Counted from the first letter of the stretch, positions 42,718-51,768 are shown. The stretch is 64,000 nucleotides of DNA from Gordonia terrae (GCF_001698225.1 NZ_CP016594.1:3906001-3970000); one strand, 5' to 3'. Numbers and translations: made by a program. Notes: generated from the sequence alone by a model not told the origin.

Positions 42718-43847
42718 CAGACTCCCTCCACCACCAACACCGTCGCGGTGTCGGCGATCGTTCCGGTCAACGGATCACTCGACTGTGCGACGCCGTGACC
42801 GACTCCGCTGTTCTCCAGCGCGTGCACGACCTCGAGCAACCGCAGTGCACCGTTGGCCACACCGGGGTACGAACTACGAACGCCGCCAGACGGATTCACC
42901 ACGACACCGGGACCATCGAGGCCGAGGGCGCCGAGAACAGGCGCGTGCAGGGCCGGAGTCGGGGCAGTCAGTTCGACGATTCCGATCTGATCATTCGGCG
43001 CTGACACTCCGGCACGCCTATATGCCTCGTCGGCAGCACGACGAGTGGGCGCCGCCGGGTCGGTGAGCCAGGTTCCTGACGGAGTGGTGTCGCCGCTGGC
43101 CTGCCCCCATCCGGTCAGTACCGCGCGCGTTGTGCGGGCGCGTCGCGCGCGCGGCAGAGATCCAAGGACGACGGCGATCGCGCCGGTGGAATCGGCGGGC
43201 AGCATCAGTTCGGTCAGCGGCCCGTTGACCAGGTCCGAACCCAGGACCTCGGACGCGGAGACTGCCTTTGTCCTGGTCGTGTGCGGTGACGTGGCCCCAC
43301 GCGAGATCTCATCCGCGGCGAGCTCGGCGAGACGGTCACGATCGATCAGACCCGCACCCAGCGCATGGCCGGCATGCAGCCCCCAGACCGTCTCCGCGGA
43401 AAGAGCGACCGGACGGTCGAAGTGCGGTTCGAACCCGTAGTTGGAGATCTGCTGGACGAATGCCCGTCGGTCGGAGGTGGAGACCTCAGGGTTGTAGACC
43501 CCGACGGCGACCACGACGTCGGCATCGTTGGCCGCGATCGTCTGCGCTGCGGCGACAATTGCCTGGCCGGCATCACCCTCCAGTCGATAGGACTGGCCGA
43601 GGTAACCGCCGGAGGCGGCATTGGTCAGGCCACTGGAGATGCTCCGCCCGTCGTAGATGTCGAGGGACGCGGTGATCGACAAGTCGACCTCTTGTTTGCG
43701 AATACCGGCCTCACGCAACGCGTTCGACACCGCCTCGAAGACGAGTTCATCGAGGACCGCGTCCGACTCAACCACCAGCGGCGTCGCCGCCATACCAATG
43801 ATCGGGATCGGATCGGCCGCAGTGGTCGAAGGATTGAGCCTGGTCAC
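42717..43847 (-). CDS. second Cys-less thiolase-like protein
   Basis: A 376-residue thiolase-fold protein: MAATPLVVESDAVLDELVFE, GRSISSGLTNAASGGYLGQS, VVVAVGVYNPEV and GVVVNPSGGVRSSYPGVANG. No nucleophilic Cys is visible. It starts at GTG 43847, which overlaps the ATGTGA end of the SDR upstream, and its stop touches the next thiolase-like gene. Two adjacent Cys-less thiolase paralogues plus DUF35 resemble a heteromeric thiolase/aldolase complex. Confidence 0.78.
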   Translation of the reverse strand: MTRLNPSTTAADPIPIIGMAATPLVVESDAVLDELVFEAVSNALREAGIRKQEVDLSITASLDIYDGRSISSGLTNAASGGYLGQSYRLEGDAGQAIVAAAQTIAANDADVVVAVGVYNPEVSTSDRRAFVQQISNYGFEPHFDRPVALSAETVWGLHAGHALGAGLIDRDRLAELAADEISRGATSPHTTRTKAVSASEVLGSDLVNGPLTELMLPADSTGAIAVVLGSLPRARRARTTRAVLTGWGQASGDTTPSGTWLTDPAAPTRRAADEAYRRAGVSAPNDQIGIVELTAPTPALHAPVLGALGLDGPGVVVNPSGGVRSSYPGVANGALRLLEVVHALENSGVGHGVAQSSDPLTGTIADTATVLVVEGV

Positions 43848-44590
43848 ATCGACACCCCGCCATCGACCGGGAGGACGACGCCGGTGACATACGCCGCCTG
43901 TGCCGACGCCAGGAATCCGACTGCGGGCGCCATCTCGGAGGCCTCGGCGAACCGACCGGCCGGAACCGAAGCCGTCATCTCCGCGAGTTTGTCCGGCGGC
44001 ACCGCCGCGACCATGGCGGTGGAGGCGTTGGGCGAGATGGCATTGCAGGTGACTCCGAATCGCGCCACCTCTTTGGCAACCGACTTGGTGAAGGCGATGA
44101 TCCCGCCCTTCGCCGCGGCATAGTTCGACTGTCCGATGTTCCCGTGCATACCGGTGTAGGACGTCACGTTGATGATCCGTCCGGCGCCGGCAGCACGCAT
44201 GTGCGGGACGACCGAACGAGTCACGTTGAAAGTTCCGGTGGTGTGCACAGCAAGCACCGAATCCCACTGCTCGTCAGTGAGTTTCCAGACGACGGCATCG
44301 CGTGCGATCCCGGCGTTGTTGACCGCGACGTCGACTCCACCGGCCCATGCGACGACGTCGTCGACCGCCGACCGGACCGCATCCCCGTTGCTGACGTCAA
44401 CAGCCGCCAGATGCACGCGGTCAATGCCACCCCATGCCTCGTCGAGCAGTTTCTTGTCGTAATCCAGCACCGCCACACGCGCCCCGGCGGCGTGGAAGTA
44501 GCTGGCTATCTGATAGCCGATCCCCTGGGCCCCACCGGTCACCAGGACAGTGGTTCCGTCGAAGTCCGGCGTGATCTGTCCGATGCTCAT
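43844..44590 (-). CDS. short-chain dehydrogenase/reductase
   Basis: A 248-residue SDR: TTVLVTGGAQGIGYQIASYF, VAVLDYDKK (Asp suggests NAD), NNAGIARDAVV, NVTSYTGMHGNIGQSNYAAAKG and the C-terminal VVLPVDGGVSM. The form resembles FabG/3-hydroxyacyl-CoA reductases. ATG 44590 overlaps the stop of the thiolase gene by ATGA. Confidence 0.85.
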   Translation of the reverse strand: MSIGQITPDFDGTTVLVTGGAQGIGYQIASYFHAAGARVAVLDYDKKLLDEAWGGIDRVHLAAVDVSNGDAVRSAVDDVVAWAGGVDVAVNNAGIARDAVVWKLTDEQWDSVLAVHTTGTFNVTRSVVPHMRAAGAGRIINVTSYTGMHGNIGQSNYAAAKGGIIAFTKSVAKEVARFGVTCNAISPNASTAMVAAVPPDKLAEMTASVPAGRFAEASEMAPAVGFLASAQAAYVTGVVLPVDGGVSM

Positions 44591-45768
44591 CAGACCCTCT
44601 CGATGATCGTCGCGTTCGCCATACCGCCGCCCTCGCACATCGTCTGAAGTCCGTAGCGCCCGCCAGTGTCCTCGAGGTGGTTGACCAGCGTCGCGAGCAG
44701 GCGGACGCCTGATGCCCCCAGCGCGTGTCCGAGCGCAATGGCCCCGCCACGAGGGTTCAGCTTCTCCGGGTCGGCCTTCAGGTCCTGCTGCCACGCCAGC
44801 GGCACCGGCGCGAATGCCTCGTTGACCTCATAGGCGTCGATGTCATCGATGCTCAGACCCGAACGCGTCAGCACCTTCTCCGTTGCGGGGATGACACCGG
44901 TCAGCATCAGGAGCGGATCGCTGCCCGTGACCGCGAAATCAGTGAACCGGGCACGTGGAGTCAATCCGAGTTCGCCCGCCTTCTTCTCACTCATGATCAA
45001 CACGGCCGAGGCGGCGTCGGTCAGCGGCGAGGAGTTACCCGGGGTGATACTCCAATTGATCTCCGGGAAGCGTTGCTGCAGGCCGTCGTCGACGAAGGAC
45101 GGCTTCAGTCCACCGAGTCCCTCGACGGTCGTGGATGCACGCAACGTCTGGTCGGTGTCATGCACGTGACCGTCGACGGTGATCGGCACGATTTCACGCT
45201 GAAACCCGCCGGCCTCGGTCACCTGAGCAGCCCGCTGATGCGAGCGGGCGGCGTACTCGTCGAGTGCCTCGCGGTCGAGTTTCCACCGGGCCGCGATGAG
45301 TTCGGCTGAAACACCCTGTCCGATCAACCCCTCGGGGTAACGGGCGGACAGCGGACCCCGGTTGGGATCCTGATCCACCGAGCTGTACCCCATGGGGACG
45401 CGGCTCATCGATTCCACGCCGCAAGCGACGACGATGTCATAGGCACCGGCGAGAACGCCCTGGGCCGCGAAGTGCACCGCCTGCTGACTCGACCCGCACT
45501 GCCGGTCCACGGTGGTACCGGGCACCGACTCCGGGATACCCGCGGCAAGGATGGCATTGCGCGCGATGTTGAGGGCCTGCTCCCCCGCCTGCGACACGCA
45601 TCCGGCGATGACGTCGTCGATCGTCGCCGGATCGAGGTCGTTGCGCTCGAGCAGGGCGCGCAGCGTCTCGGCCAGAAGGTTCACCGGGTGGATTCCGGAT
45701 AGTGCGCCTCCTGGCTTACCTTTTCCAGCCCCTGTTCTGACGATGTCGACGATCACCGCTGACTTCAT
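44590..45768 (-). CDS. acetyl-CoA C-acyltransferase (thiolase)
   Basis: A 392-residue true thiolase with the nucleophilic Cys in DRQCGSSQQAVHFA, the His in ALGHALGASG and the second Cys in CEGGGMANA. It is the first gene of the long minus-strand operon, behind GGAGAAGG, and faces the TetR gene. It completes beta-oxidation cycles in this pathway. Confidence 0.88.
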   Translation of the reverse strand: MKSAVIVDIVRTGAGKGKPGGALSGIHPVNLLAETLRALLERNDLDPATIDDVIAGCVSQAGEQALNIARNAILAAGIPESVPGTTVDRQCGSSQQAVHFAAQGVLAGAYDIVVACGVESMSRVPMGYSSVDQDPNRGPLSARYPEGLIGQGVSAELIAARWKLDREALDEYAARSHQRAAQVTEAGGFQREIVPITVDGHVHDTDQTLRASTTVEGLGGLKPSFVDDGLQQRFPEINWSITPGNSSPLTDAASAVLIMSEKKAGELGLTPRARFTDFAVTGSDPLLMLTGVIPATEKVLTRSGLSIDDIDAYEVNEAFAPVPLAWQQDLKADPEKLNPRGGAIALGHALGASGVRLLATLVNHLEDTGGRYGLQTMCEGGGMANATIIERV

Positions 45769-46192
45769 GTGGCACCTTCTCCGTTCGGAATTCGGACCCT
45801 CGGCAAGGACTTCCCCGCGGGTCACCCCTGTTCACTCCGGGGAAAGACCCGGCCTTCCAGGCTTGCGTGTTGGTACTCGGCAAGGATGATTGTTACGTCT
45901 ACTGACGCATGTGTCAATATAGCCTGCCGTGGCCACACGACCGAGCAACTGCAGACGCGTACGAAGAAGGCAGGACACATGTCAATACCTTCTTGAATTG
46001 GGGGCTTGTCACCGAGACCCGGCATCGATGCTCGCGGCGGACAGCGGGCACTTCGACATGGGAGCCCTCGCTGGCGCCCCATCCTGGCCCGCCGCGATTG
46101 GCACTGTTAGATCTGCGTCGCCTAGCTTGAAACCCGAGGGAGTAGGGGTACCCTCTGCGTCGTGGAGGACACCCGCTACTAGGAGTACCCAG
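45769..46192. other. divergent intergenic region between thiolase operon and TetR gene
   Basis: Holds the minus-strand promoter and operator-like repeats around 45889-45987, and the TetR ribosome-binding site. No further gene is seen. Confidence 0.6.
45889..45917 (-). promoter_or_regulatory. promoter of the acyl-CoA operon with overlapping operator
   Basis: On the minus strand TTGACA (45917-45912) and AACAAT (45894-45889) are 17 bases apart. The near-palindrome TGACGCATGTGTCA at 45903-45916 overlaps the -35 box, as expected of a TetR operator. A related sequence (GACACATGTCAATA) occurs at 45974-45987. Confidence 0.5.
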
Positions 46193-46783
46193 GTGACACG
46201 AACGTCAACACGCGTGCGGCTGTCCGCCGATGCTCGACGCGAGAGGATGATCGACGCGGCGCTGGCAATCTTCTCCGAGCGCCCTTACGAGGCCGTATCG
46301 ACTGCTGAGCTAGCCACCGCCGCGGGCACTACAAGAACGAACCTGAATTATCACTTCGGATCTAAGAAGAACCTCTACATCGCGGCGCTGCGTCGTTTCA
46401 CCACGTACCCGCTCGGTCTCGCACATTCAGCCTCCGAGACATCAATCGCCAACGAAGCACAGATCGCGTCGACATTCGATCGCTGGTTGAGCTTTATCGA
46501 AACGCATCATGAGCCGTTCAAAGTTCTGACCCAGGCGAGCAAGTCATCGTTCTGCGACGACGAAATCGCAGGCCTCCTGGACGATGCACTCAGCACATGG
46601 GAAGACCGGCTGCTGATAATGACCGGCCAGTCGCTAACCGACCGTGCCGCACGAGCGCGCGTACGCGCATTCCAAGCAATGATTGGAGCGGCAACCGCCC
46701 AGTGGCTAGAAGAGAAGGTGCTATCTAAAGACGAAGTATGTGGGCTCCTCACCCGCGCATTACCCACGCTCTCGTCAGACTGA
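46193..46783 (+). CDS. TetR family transcriptional regulator
   Basis: A 196-residue regulator with an N-terminal HTH (RRERMIDAALAIFSERPYEA, STAELATAAGTTRTNLNYHFGSKKNLYIAAL) and a helical ligand domain. GTG 46193 follows AGGAG by seven bases. Its divergent position, sharing the 45.8-46.2 kb region with the large acyl-CoA operon, makes it the likely repressor of that operon, probably released by a CoA thioester. Confidence 0.85.
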   Translation: MTRTSTRVRLSADARRERMIDAALAIFSERPYEAVSTAELATAAGTTRTNLNYHFGSKKNLYIAALRRFTTYPLGLAHSASETSIANEAQIASTFDRWLSFIETHHEPFKVLTQASKSSFCDDEIAGLLDDALSTWEDRLLIMTGQSLTDRAARARVRAFQAMIGAATAQWLEEKVLSKDEVCGLLTRALPTLSSD

Positions 46784-47237
46784 GTACGAGTCTCGGCCGG
46801 GTAAGACCTGCCCCCCCCCGGGGGGCACCCTACGGAAAGCGGGCACGAACATGCTCTGGCGCAAAGCCGAGCGCGAATCACTTTCCGAGGACGGCTGTGA
46901 ACAGCTGACGATACGCAGTTCGCGCTTCTGCACCGAGAGTGTTCGACGCTCTTGTTCAGAACAGTGACTAAATCACCCCGAGCTCTGAATTGCTACAGCA
47001 AAAGAAACAAAGTGCTACACGCATTTAGCCATTGATATTGTATCCGCGGTCGCCCCGTCGCCGCCCGGCGCGGTCACAGCGAGCGGATGACGATGGCGGT
47101 CTACGGGCGCGTGAGCGACGATCGTCATGAGGCCGCCCGCCGAGGTGCTTCGTAGGCTGCAGGCAATGCGGCAAGGGTAGTCAATCCCCCCAATGACGAA
47201 GCCCGCTCCGACAGGTGTGTCGGAACGGGGTTCGTTC
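46784..47237. other. intergenic, no gene; C9G6 hairpin
   Basis: The run G-C9-G6-C at 46810-46826 can fold as a terminator for the TetR gene. Around 47190-47236 an imperfect stem (GCTCCGACA...TGTCGGAAC) lies where the original transcript end of the tRNA gene would be. No gene seen. Confidence 0.45.
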
Positions 47238-47285
47238 TGTGGAGCTAAGGGGACTCGAACCCCTGACCCCCACACTGCCAGTGTG
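47238..47285. repeat. left attachment site (48-bp copy of the tRNA-Ala 3' part)
   Basis: Identical over 48 bases to 56283-56330, covering the anticodon stem, T arm and 3' acceptor side of the tRNA-Ala gene. It marks the left junction of the integrated element; the rest of the tRNA is missing here. Confidence 0.93.
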
Positions 47286-47398
47286 AAGTAGGACGTACTC
47301 GGGTGTCTACTGTGTTTCAGTTCGTGCAGGTAGACGCGGGTTTGTGTGACTCTGCGTCTAGGCCGTATTGGCCCGTGACTCTGAGACATAGGACAGAG

Positions 47399-48088
47399 TT
47401 AGGACACGTTTGGCATGTCCCCGGTTCCTGCCTCGGGGTCTCCATCTGCAAATGCCCGGTAGTCATCGACCGAGTTCCAGACATCAGGCTTGGGCGCCAA
47501 CCACTCCGGACGCGGGGATAATCGACGGTGGAACTCTCCAGACATTCCCTCGTGGACATACCTCAGCCTCTCCCGGTAGGTGTAGCGCGTCGATGCTAGG
47601 CCCCAATGGATGGTCAGAAAGCCAGGTGAGGCAGCCACGAGTACCGACAGCACGAACGCGGCAGTCTGCCAGCCGGCGATGCCCTCCCTGATGTCCTTGG
47701 TCCAAACCCCAAGCCCGATTATCGAGCCATAGGTCCAGACAGCCCCTAGGGCTGCCCAGATCATCATGTGCCACTCCGTCGGCACGCGGTGGTACGCGGC
47801 CACTCTCCTAGATAGCCGTTCGGCGTCGGCGCACAGTTCCCGGCGTTGGTCGTCTAGACCGTCGATGGACGTCATACCGCCGATGAGGTCCAGGACCTTC
47901 TGGAGGCGCCACCCGTAGTAGCGACCAGGCCCCGCCAACGCCAGACCGATGACGACCATGGCGCCGATCGAAGCCCCCGCCAGTGGTCCCGCCAGGACCT
48001 CCGCCCAGTTCCGTTGTTCATCCACTACCTCAGTATCGCAACGGCCCCCACCAAGACCCGTTACACGACGCATGTCGTTGCACCGCAT
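47399..48088 (-). CDS. multi-TM membrane protein near left att site
   Basis: A 229-residue protein with about three hydrophobic segments (GASIGAMVVIGLALAG near 35-50; MMIWAALGAVWTYGSIIGLG near 110; TAAFVLSVLVAASPGFLT near 142) and a charged loop between the first two (LDDQRRELCADAERLSRRVA). It is divergent from the next gene by 14 bases. Position at the edge of the element is where satellites and prophages often carry accessory genes such as phage exclusion factors; no family recognised. The start is uncertain: ATG 48088, ATG 48073 or the GTG near 48025. Confidence 0.55.
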   Translation of the reverse strand: MRCNDMRRVTGLGGGRCDTEVVDEQRNWAEVLAGPLAGASIGAMVVIGLALAGPGRYYGWRLQKVLDLIGGMTSIDGLDDQRRELCADAERLSRRVAAYHRVPTEWHMMIWAALGAVWTYGSIIGLGVWTKDIREGIAGWQTAAFVLSVLVAASPGFLTIHWGLASTRYTYRERLRYVHEGMSGEFHRRLSPRPEWLAPKPDVWNSVDDYRAFADGDPEAGTGDMPNVS

Positions 48089-48102
48089 CTACACTCATCC
48101 CA

Positions 48103-48647
48103 TGTCAGCCGGTGCGCCTGCTTGGGTGAGCATTACTGCATTGGGAGTCGCAGGGTTCGCCGCCCTCGTAGCTCTCGGATCGGCGTGGATCTCGTTCCTC
48201 GCCTACCGCGCGACGGGTCCGCGAATCCTGCTCCGCACGGCCCACATCTCGAACGATCCGGGCAGGCAGCGTGTCATCGTCGAGTTCACAGTGGTTAATC
48301 GTGGCCGCGGCGAAGTAAACGTGAGTGAGTTTCTACTGACGCCCGCAGGCACCAGGAAAACCCTTCTGACGGTCGGCCACATCGAAGGGAAGCAGCTACC
48401 TTTTCGTCTAGTTGGTGGCGCCGAGCAGAGTTGGCAGGCGAACATCCTGCCGGTGGCGCGTGCGTATCACGAGGGGTTACAAAGGAGGACGTACAAGCCC
48501 AAATCCAGTTGGCCGACCCATTTTTACTTCAGTGTTCGAACTGGGGACGGGAAGATCGCGCGTGCCCGAGAGCAGCAATTCGATGCCCCCTCGGTGATTG
48601 CTGCTGTAGTCGCCAGGACAGCCGATCCGGTGGAAGACGACGATTGA
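48103..48647 (+). CDS. single-TM protein with soluble beta-rich domain
   Basis: A 181-residue protein: one hydrophobic segment at about residues 9-30 (ITALGVAGFAALVALGSAW), then a soluble domain with beta-strand character (RQRVIVEFTVVNRGRGEVNV, SWPTHFYFSVRTGDG). The middle recalls an Ig-like fold. It is the only gene of the element, besides the integrase pair, on the plus strand, and lies back to back with the multi-TM protein, so both probably form an accessory unit. Function unknown. Confidence 0.55.
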
Positions 48648-48714
48648 GCCTCTGACGATTGTGGCGGCCCCGGACCCATGAATGGACCCGAGGCCGTCCG
48701 TCCTCACGATTCCG

Positions 48715-50613
48715 TCAGGCGGCGGTGGCCACCCGGTAGATGGCGGCGGGCTGGTAGACCGAAAGGCCGAATCGGCCTTCCACTCGGGCCTGCAACTGGT
48801 TGCGCTGGAACAGTTCGCCGGCCTCGGCGGACCACTCGATGTCGATCCGGCGGCCGACAATGTCGATGCTGGCCGCGGCCGGGTCGAGGACCAGGCCCGT
48901 CTTAACGGGGAGCGCGGTGGACAGGACCACCCGCAGACCCCAGATCTTCCGCTCGGTCAGATCGATGGGCACCCCGCGGAAGGCGATGGCGTCCGCCGAG
49001 GTGGCGGTGAGTTCGATCTCCTCCCATGCCTCGGGCCGCAGGACCGCGACGGTGGGCACATATCCGGCGGCCTCGGCCTTGGTGAGCGCCTTCCGAATCG
49101 AGACGATGGCCGAACTCTCGAAGGTCTGCACCTGGAGTCCCGAGGTGGCCAGGATGCCGGTCAGGTTCTCCCCGGTTCCGTCGCCGGCCAGAACCTGGGC
49201 CTCCACCGCGCGATCCAGGCCGAACACGAGTTCTTCGGCCGCGAAGCGCTGGAGTCCGGGCGCGTCCTCCAGGATGAACTTTCCGACCGGTTCACTCAGG
49301 TGGGCGATGACCACGGCCCCGGACTCGATGGTCTGGGTTCCCACTTCGCTGACCGGCTTCAGGTCACCCTCGGCCACCGGGGCGGCATTGAGGGCGCGCG
49401 CGTTCTGGCGCAGGTAGCGCCACGTCGGCACGGGACGGGTGATGGTCGGGATCACGTCCAGGAGACTGGTCGCGGGCCGGCCGGTGGGGATGACGTCTGG
49501 ACGAATCGGGACGTCGGTGATGGCCTGGCCCGAGGTCGTCAGCGCCTTGGTGCCCATGCCTCCGCCCTGGAAGGCGTTCTCGGTGTCGGCGCCGGTCATC
49601 TTGTTGGCGATGGTGGCCGCGAATGCCTTCCGGCCGGCGCCGAGGGTGAGGAACTGGTCCTGGGTCTCCATGGTCTGGATCTCCTTGTGCTTCTTGGTCT
49701 TACGAATAAACTTGGAATCGGGGACGGACTTGGTGAGGGCCTCGGCCGGCGCGTCGGAGGTTCCCCACCGCGCGGTGAACTCCGCCTCCGTGGACTTGCC
49801 GTGGATGACGTCCGCGAGGTGCTGGGTGCCGTGGCGCAGGGACGGGGTGGACTTCTCCCACGCCTCCAGGTCGCGCTTGTCCAGTCGCGCGCGGTAGTGG
49901 GCCTTCTCCACGGCGTCGGCCTCGGCCTCGGTGAGGTCGCGGCCCTCGGCCTCGGCGGCGTCGATGAGGGCCTGGGCGTCGGCCAGGGCCGACTCCAGGG
50001 ACGCCACGAGACGTTCGCCCACGGTCATCTCCGCGGTCTCGTCGGTGTCGTCCTTGTCGGTGGTCTCGTCGGCCGCGGTGAACTCCGCGGCGGCTTTGCG
50101 GGCCTTCACGAGGGCCGGGGTCCCGGCCTTGTCGGCGGCCTTGGAGGCGGTGATGGTCGCCCGGTCATTCGCTGGACGGGCCACCAGGGATACCTCCACG
50201 AGGTCCAGAGACTTCAATTCCTGGGCGCCATCGGTGGCCTTGGTGGCCTGGAGGACTCCGTAACCGATGCTCAGAGACTTCACGCGGCGCGACTTCACCG
50301 CCTTGTAGGCCGCACGGCCGGTCTCGGTGTCCAGGTCCAGGGCGACGTGGACGCGGAGGCCCTCGTCGGTCTCCTCGGCGGACTTGATCTGGCCCACCTG
50401 CATCCGGGGGTCATCGGACTTGTGCTCCCAGAGGACGGGGGTCACGTCACCGTCGGTGATCGACTTCACCGAGGCCGCGAACGCGCCCTTCACCACCCGG
50501 TCACCCTGGGCGTCGATATTGCCGTAGGTGCTGGCCCAACCGATGAACTCACCGTCGGCCAGACCGGCCGTTTTCAGGCCGGACAGTTCGTAATTCTTGT
50601 GCAGAACATGCAC
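48715..50613 (-). CDS. HK97-type prohead protease fused to major capsid protein
   Basis: A 632-residue protein. Residues 1-170 are a prohead protease (LADGEFIGWASTYGNIDAQG, catalytic His in VLWEHKSDDP, Ser in KSLSIGYG, then LDLVEVSLVARPAN). A charged Lys/Ala/Glu-rich scaffold-like linker (about 170-330) leads to an HK97-fold capsid domain (RPATSLLDVIPTI, VPTWRYLRQNARAL, GDGTGENLTGILATSG, DIEWSAEAGELFQRNQLQAR). Start GTG 50613 lies behind AGGAGGG. It would self-process and build shells, presumably to package the element with helper-phage functions. Confidence 0.9.
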   Translation of the reverse strand: MHVLHKNYELSGLKTAGLADGEFIGWASTYGNIDAQGDRVVKGAFAASVKSITDGDVTPVLWEHKSDDPRMQVGQIKSAEETDEGLRVHVALDLDTETGRAAYKAVKSRRVKSLSIGYGVLQATKATDGAQELKSLDLVEVSLVARPANDRATITASKAADKAGTPALVKARKAAAEFTAADETTDKDDTDETAEMTVGERLVASLESALADAQALIDAAEAEGRDLTEAEADAVEKAHYRARLDKRDLEAWEKSTPSLRHGTQHLADVIHGKSTEAEFTARWGTSDAPAEALTKSVPDSKFIRKTKKHKEIQTMETQDQFLTLGAGRKAFAATIANKMTGADTENAFQGGGMGTKALTTSGQAITDVPIRPDVIPTGRPATSLLDVIPTITRPVPTWRYLRQNARALNAAPVAEGDLKPVSEVGTQTIESGAVVIAHLSEPVGKFILEDAPGLQRFAAEELVFGLDRAVEAQVLAGDGTGENLTGILATSGLQVQTFESSAIVSIRKALTKAEAAGYVPTVAVLRPEAWEEIELTATSADAIAFRGVPIDLTERKIWGLRVVLSTALPVKTGLVLDPAAASIDIVGRRIDIEWSAEAGELFQRNQLQARVEGRFGLSVYQPAAIYRVATAA

Positions 50614-50655
50614 GATTCACCCTCCTAGGGTGTGAGAGATGGAGTAATCGACGAA

Positions 50656-50690
50656 CACGAAATAGGAACTCCCCCTGGGAGTTTTCGTGT
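50656..50690. terminator. hairpin upstream of capsid gene
   Basis: AACTCCC (50667-50673) and GGGAGTT (50677-50683) with outer ACACGAA/TTCGTGT arms make a long imperfect stem. It would end transcripts from the small genes to its right before the capsid gene. Confidence 0.5.
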
Positions 50691-50774
50691 CGGATGACGT
50701 TCGCGGTCGGACTTCGCGGGCCTCACCGCTGGTGAGGATGGCGGCCGAACTGGCGACGTGCGCTCCGACGCCCA

Positions 50775-51032
50775 CTATACCGGCGCGGTCACCTCCAGCC
50801 GGTAGCCGACGGCCGCGAGTAACCACCGGTCGTCGCCGGCGGAGGACTCCCGGAACTCCCGCCGAGAACCGTCTGAGAACACGGTCACCCTGGCCGCGGA
50901 GTTGGCATAGCGGGTCACGACGATGCGGGCGCCATTCTCGGCGGCGAACTCGGTGTGCCGATGCCGTTTACTCCCACGCCCCGTTCTGGCGCTCTCGAGA
51001 ACCCGGCGCGCGGTCGGGCGGTCGTCGGTCAT
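50775..51032 (-). CDS. small phage-type hypothetical protein
   Basis: An 85-residue basic protein (RVLESARTGRGSKRHRHTEF, then strand-like ARIVVTRYANSAARVTVFSDG). Its start overlaps the stop of the upstream gene by four bases. No recognised family. Confidence 0.5.
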   Translation of the reverse strand: MTDDRPTARRVLESARTGRGSKRHRHTEFAAENGARIVVTRYANSAARVTVFSDGSRREFRESSAGDDRWLLAAVGYRLEVTAPV

Positions 51033-51310
51033 CGGTCCAGCCGCTCGTCGTCGCGGGGATCTCCGGGTGACCCGGCCGGCGGGCCTCCCGCGGCCGCGTC
51101 GGCCTGCTGGACGGCCAGGGCGATGAGCTTGTCCGGAGGAAGGCGGTCAGCGAGTGCCCGCGCAAGCTGCCAGACAAGTCGGGCAACGTGGCCGTGTCGG
51201 TCGGCTTCGGTGACGATGCGGTCCACCTGGGCGCGGTCGCCGGCGCCGGCCGCGAGTAGTGCCCGCGTCACGAGGGCGCCTAGCGGGTCGGATCGGGTGG
51301 GTTCAGTCAT
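51029..51310 (-). CDS. small phage-type hypothetical protein
   Basis: A 93-residue, Ala-rich helical protein (ALVTRALLAAGAGDRAQVDR, LVWQLARALADRLPPDKL) with a Gly/Pro-rich tail. The start ATG 51310 lies behind AGAAGGG; its stop overlaps the next gene. No recognised family. Confidence 0.5.
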   Translation of the reverse strand: MTEPTRSDPLGALVTRALLAAGAGDRAQVDRIVTEADRHGHVARLVWQLARALADRLPPDKLIALAVQQADAAAGGPPAGSPGDPRDDERLDR

Positions 51311-51447
51311 GGCGTATGCCCTTCTGTGGGGTGAGAGGTGGCGGTCAGGAATGCGGCGGGGAAACGGACCGCGGTCCGGTCCGGGTTTGAAACGCCAGGA
51401 GACCCGGAGTCCTGGGGTCGAGGTCGAGGCGTAGCGGCACGGACCCC

Positions 51448-51768
51448 CTACCCCCTCGGACCGGGGCCAGGACGGCCGCTGGCCGCATGATGGAAGCCGC
51501 AGGACCGAACGTGGCCAGACGTGAGTCGCGAGCCGCGTACGAGGCGCTCACGGCCGCAGTCGCACCGACATGACCACCGCCGGCGGACACCGTCCCAGGA
51601 GACCGCGACTAGATCGCCGAACCGCCGGCCGTGGAGGGCGGCCCAGGGTTCGGTGGTCGGCGTTGTCGCGGTGGGCCGGCCGGTCCTCCAGTTGTGGAGG
51701 TAGTGCCGAGCGCACCACCCACGGGCATGGACGGGGCGGCCGCAGTCCACAACGGAACAGGAACTCAT
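51448..51768 (-). CDS. Cys-rich putative zinc-binding protein
   Basis: A 106-residue protein opening SCSVVDCGRPVHARGWCARH, a CxxxxC...C..H arrangement, and later CRCDCGRERLVRGSRLTSGH...CGFHH. The pattern is that of small phage HNH/zinc-finger proteins that bind DNA. ATG 51768 was chosen for its GAGGAGG; it overlaps the preceding gene by four bases. Confidence 0.6.
   Translation of the reverse strand: MSSCSVVDCGRPVHARGWCARHYLHNWRTGRPTATTPTTEPWAALHGRRFGDLVAVSWDGVRRRWSCRCDCGRERLVRGSRLTSGHVRSCGFHHAASGRPGPGPRG

Noticed and set aside
48682..50628. 648-codon plus-strand open frame antisense to the capsid gene
   Set aside because: It mirrors the codon bias of the real capsid gene; Gly/Arg/Leu-rich translation with no motif.
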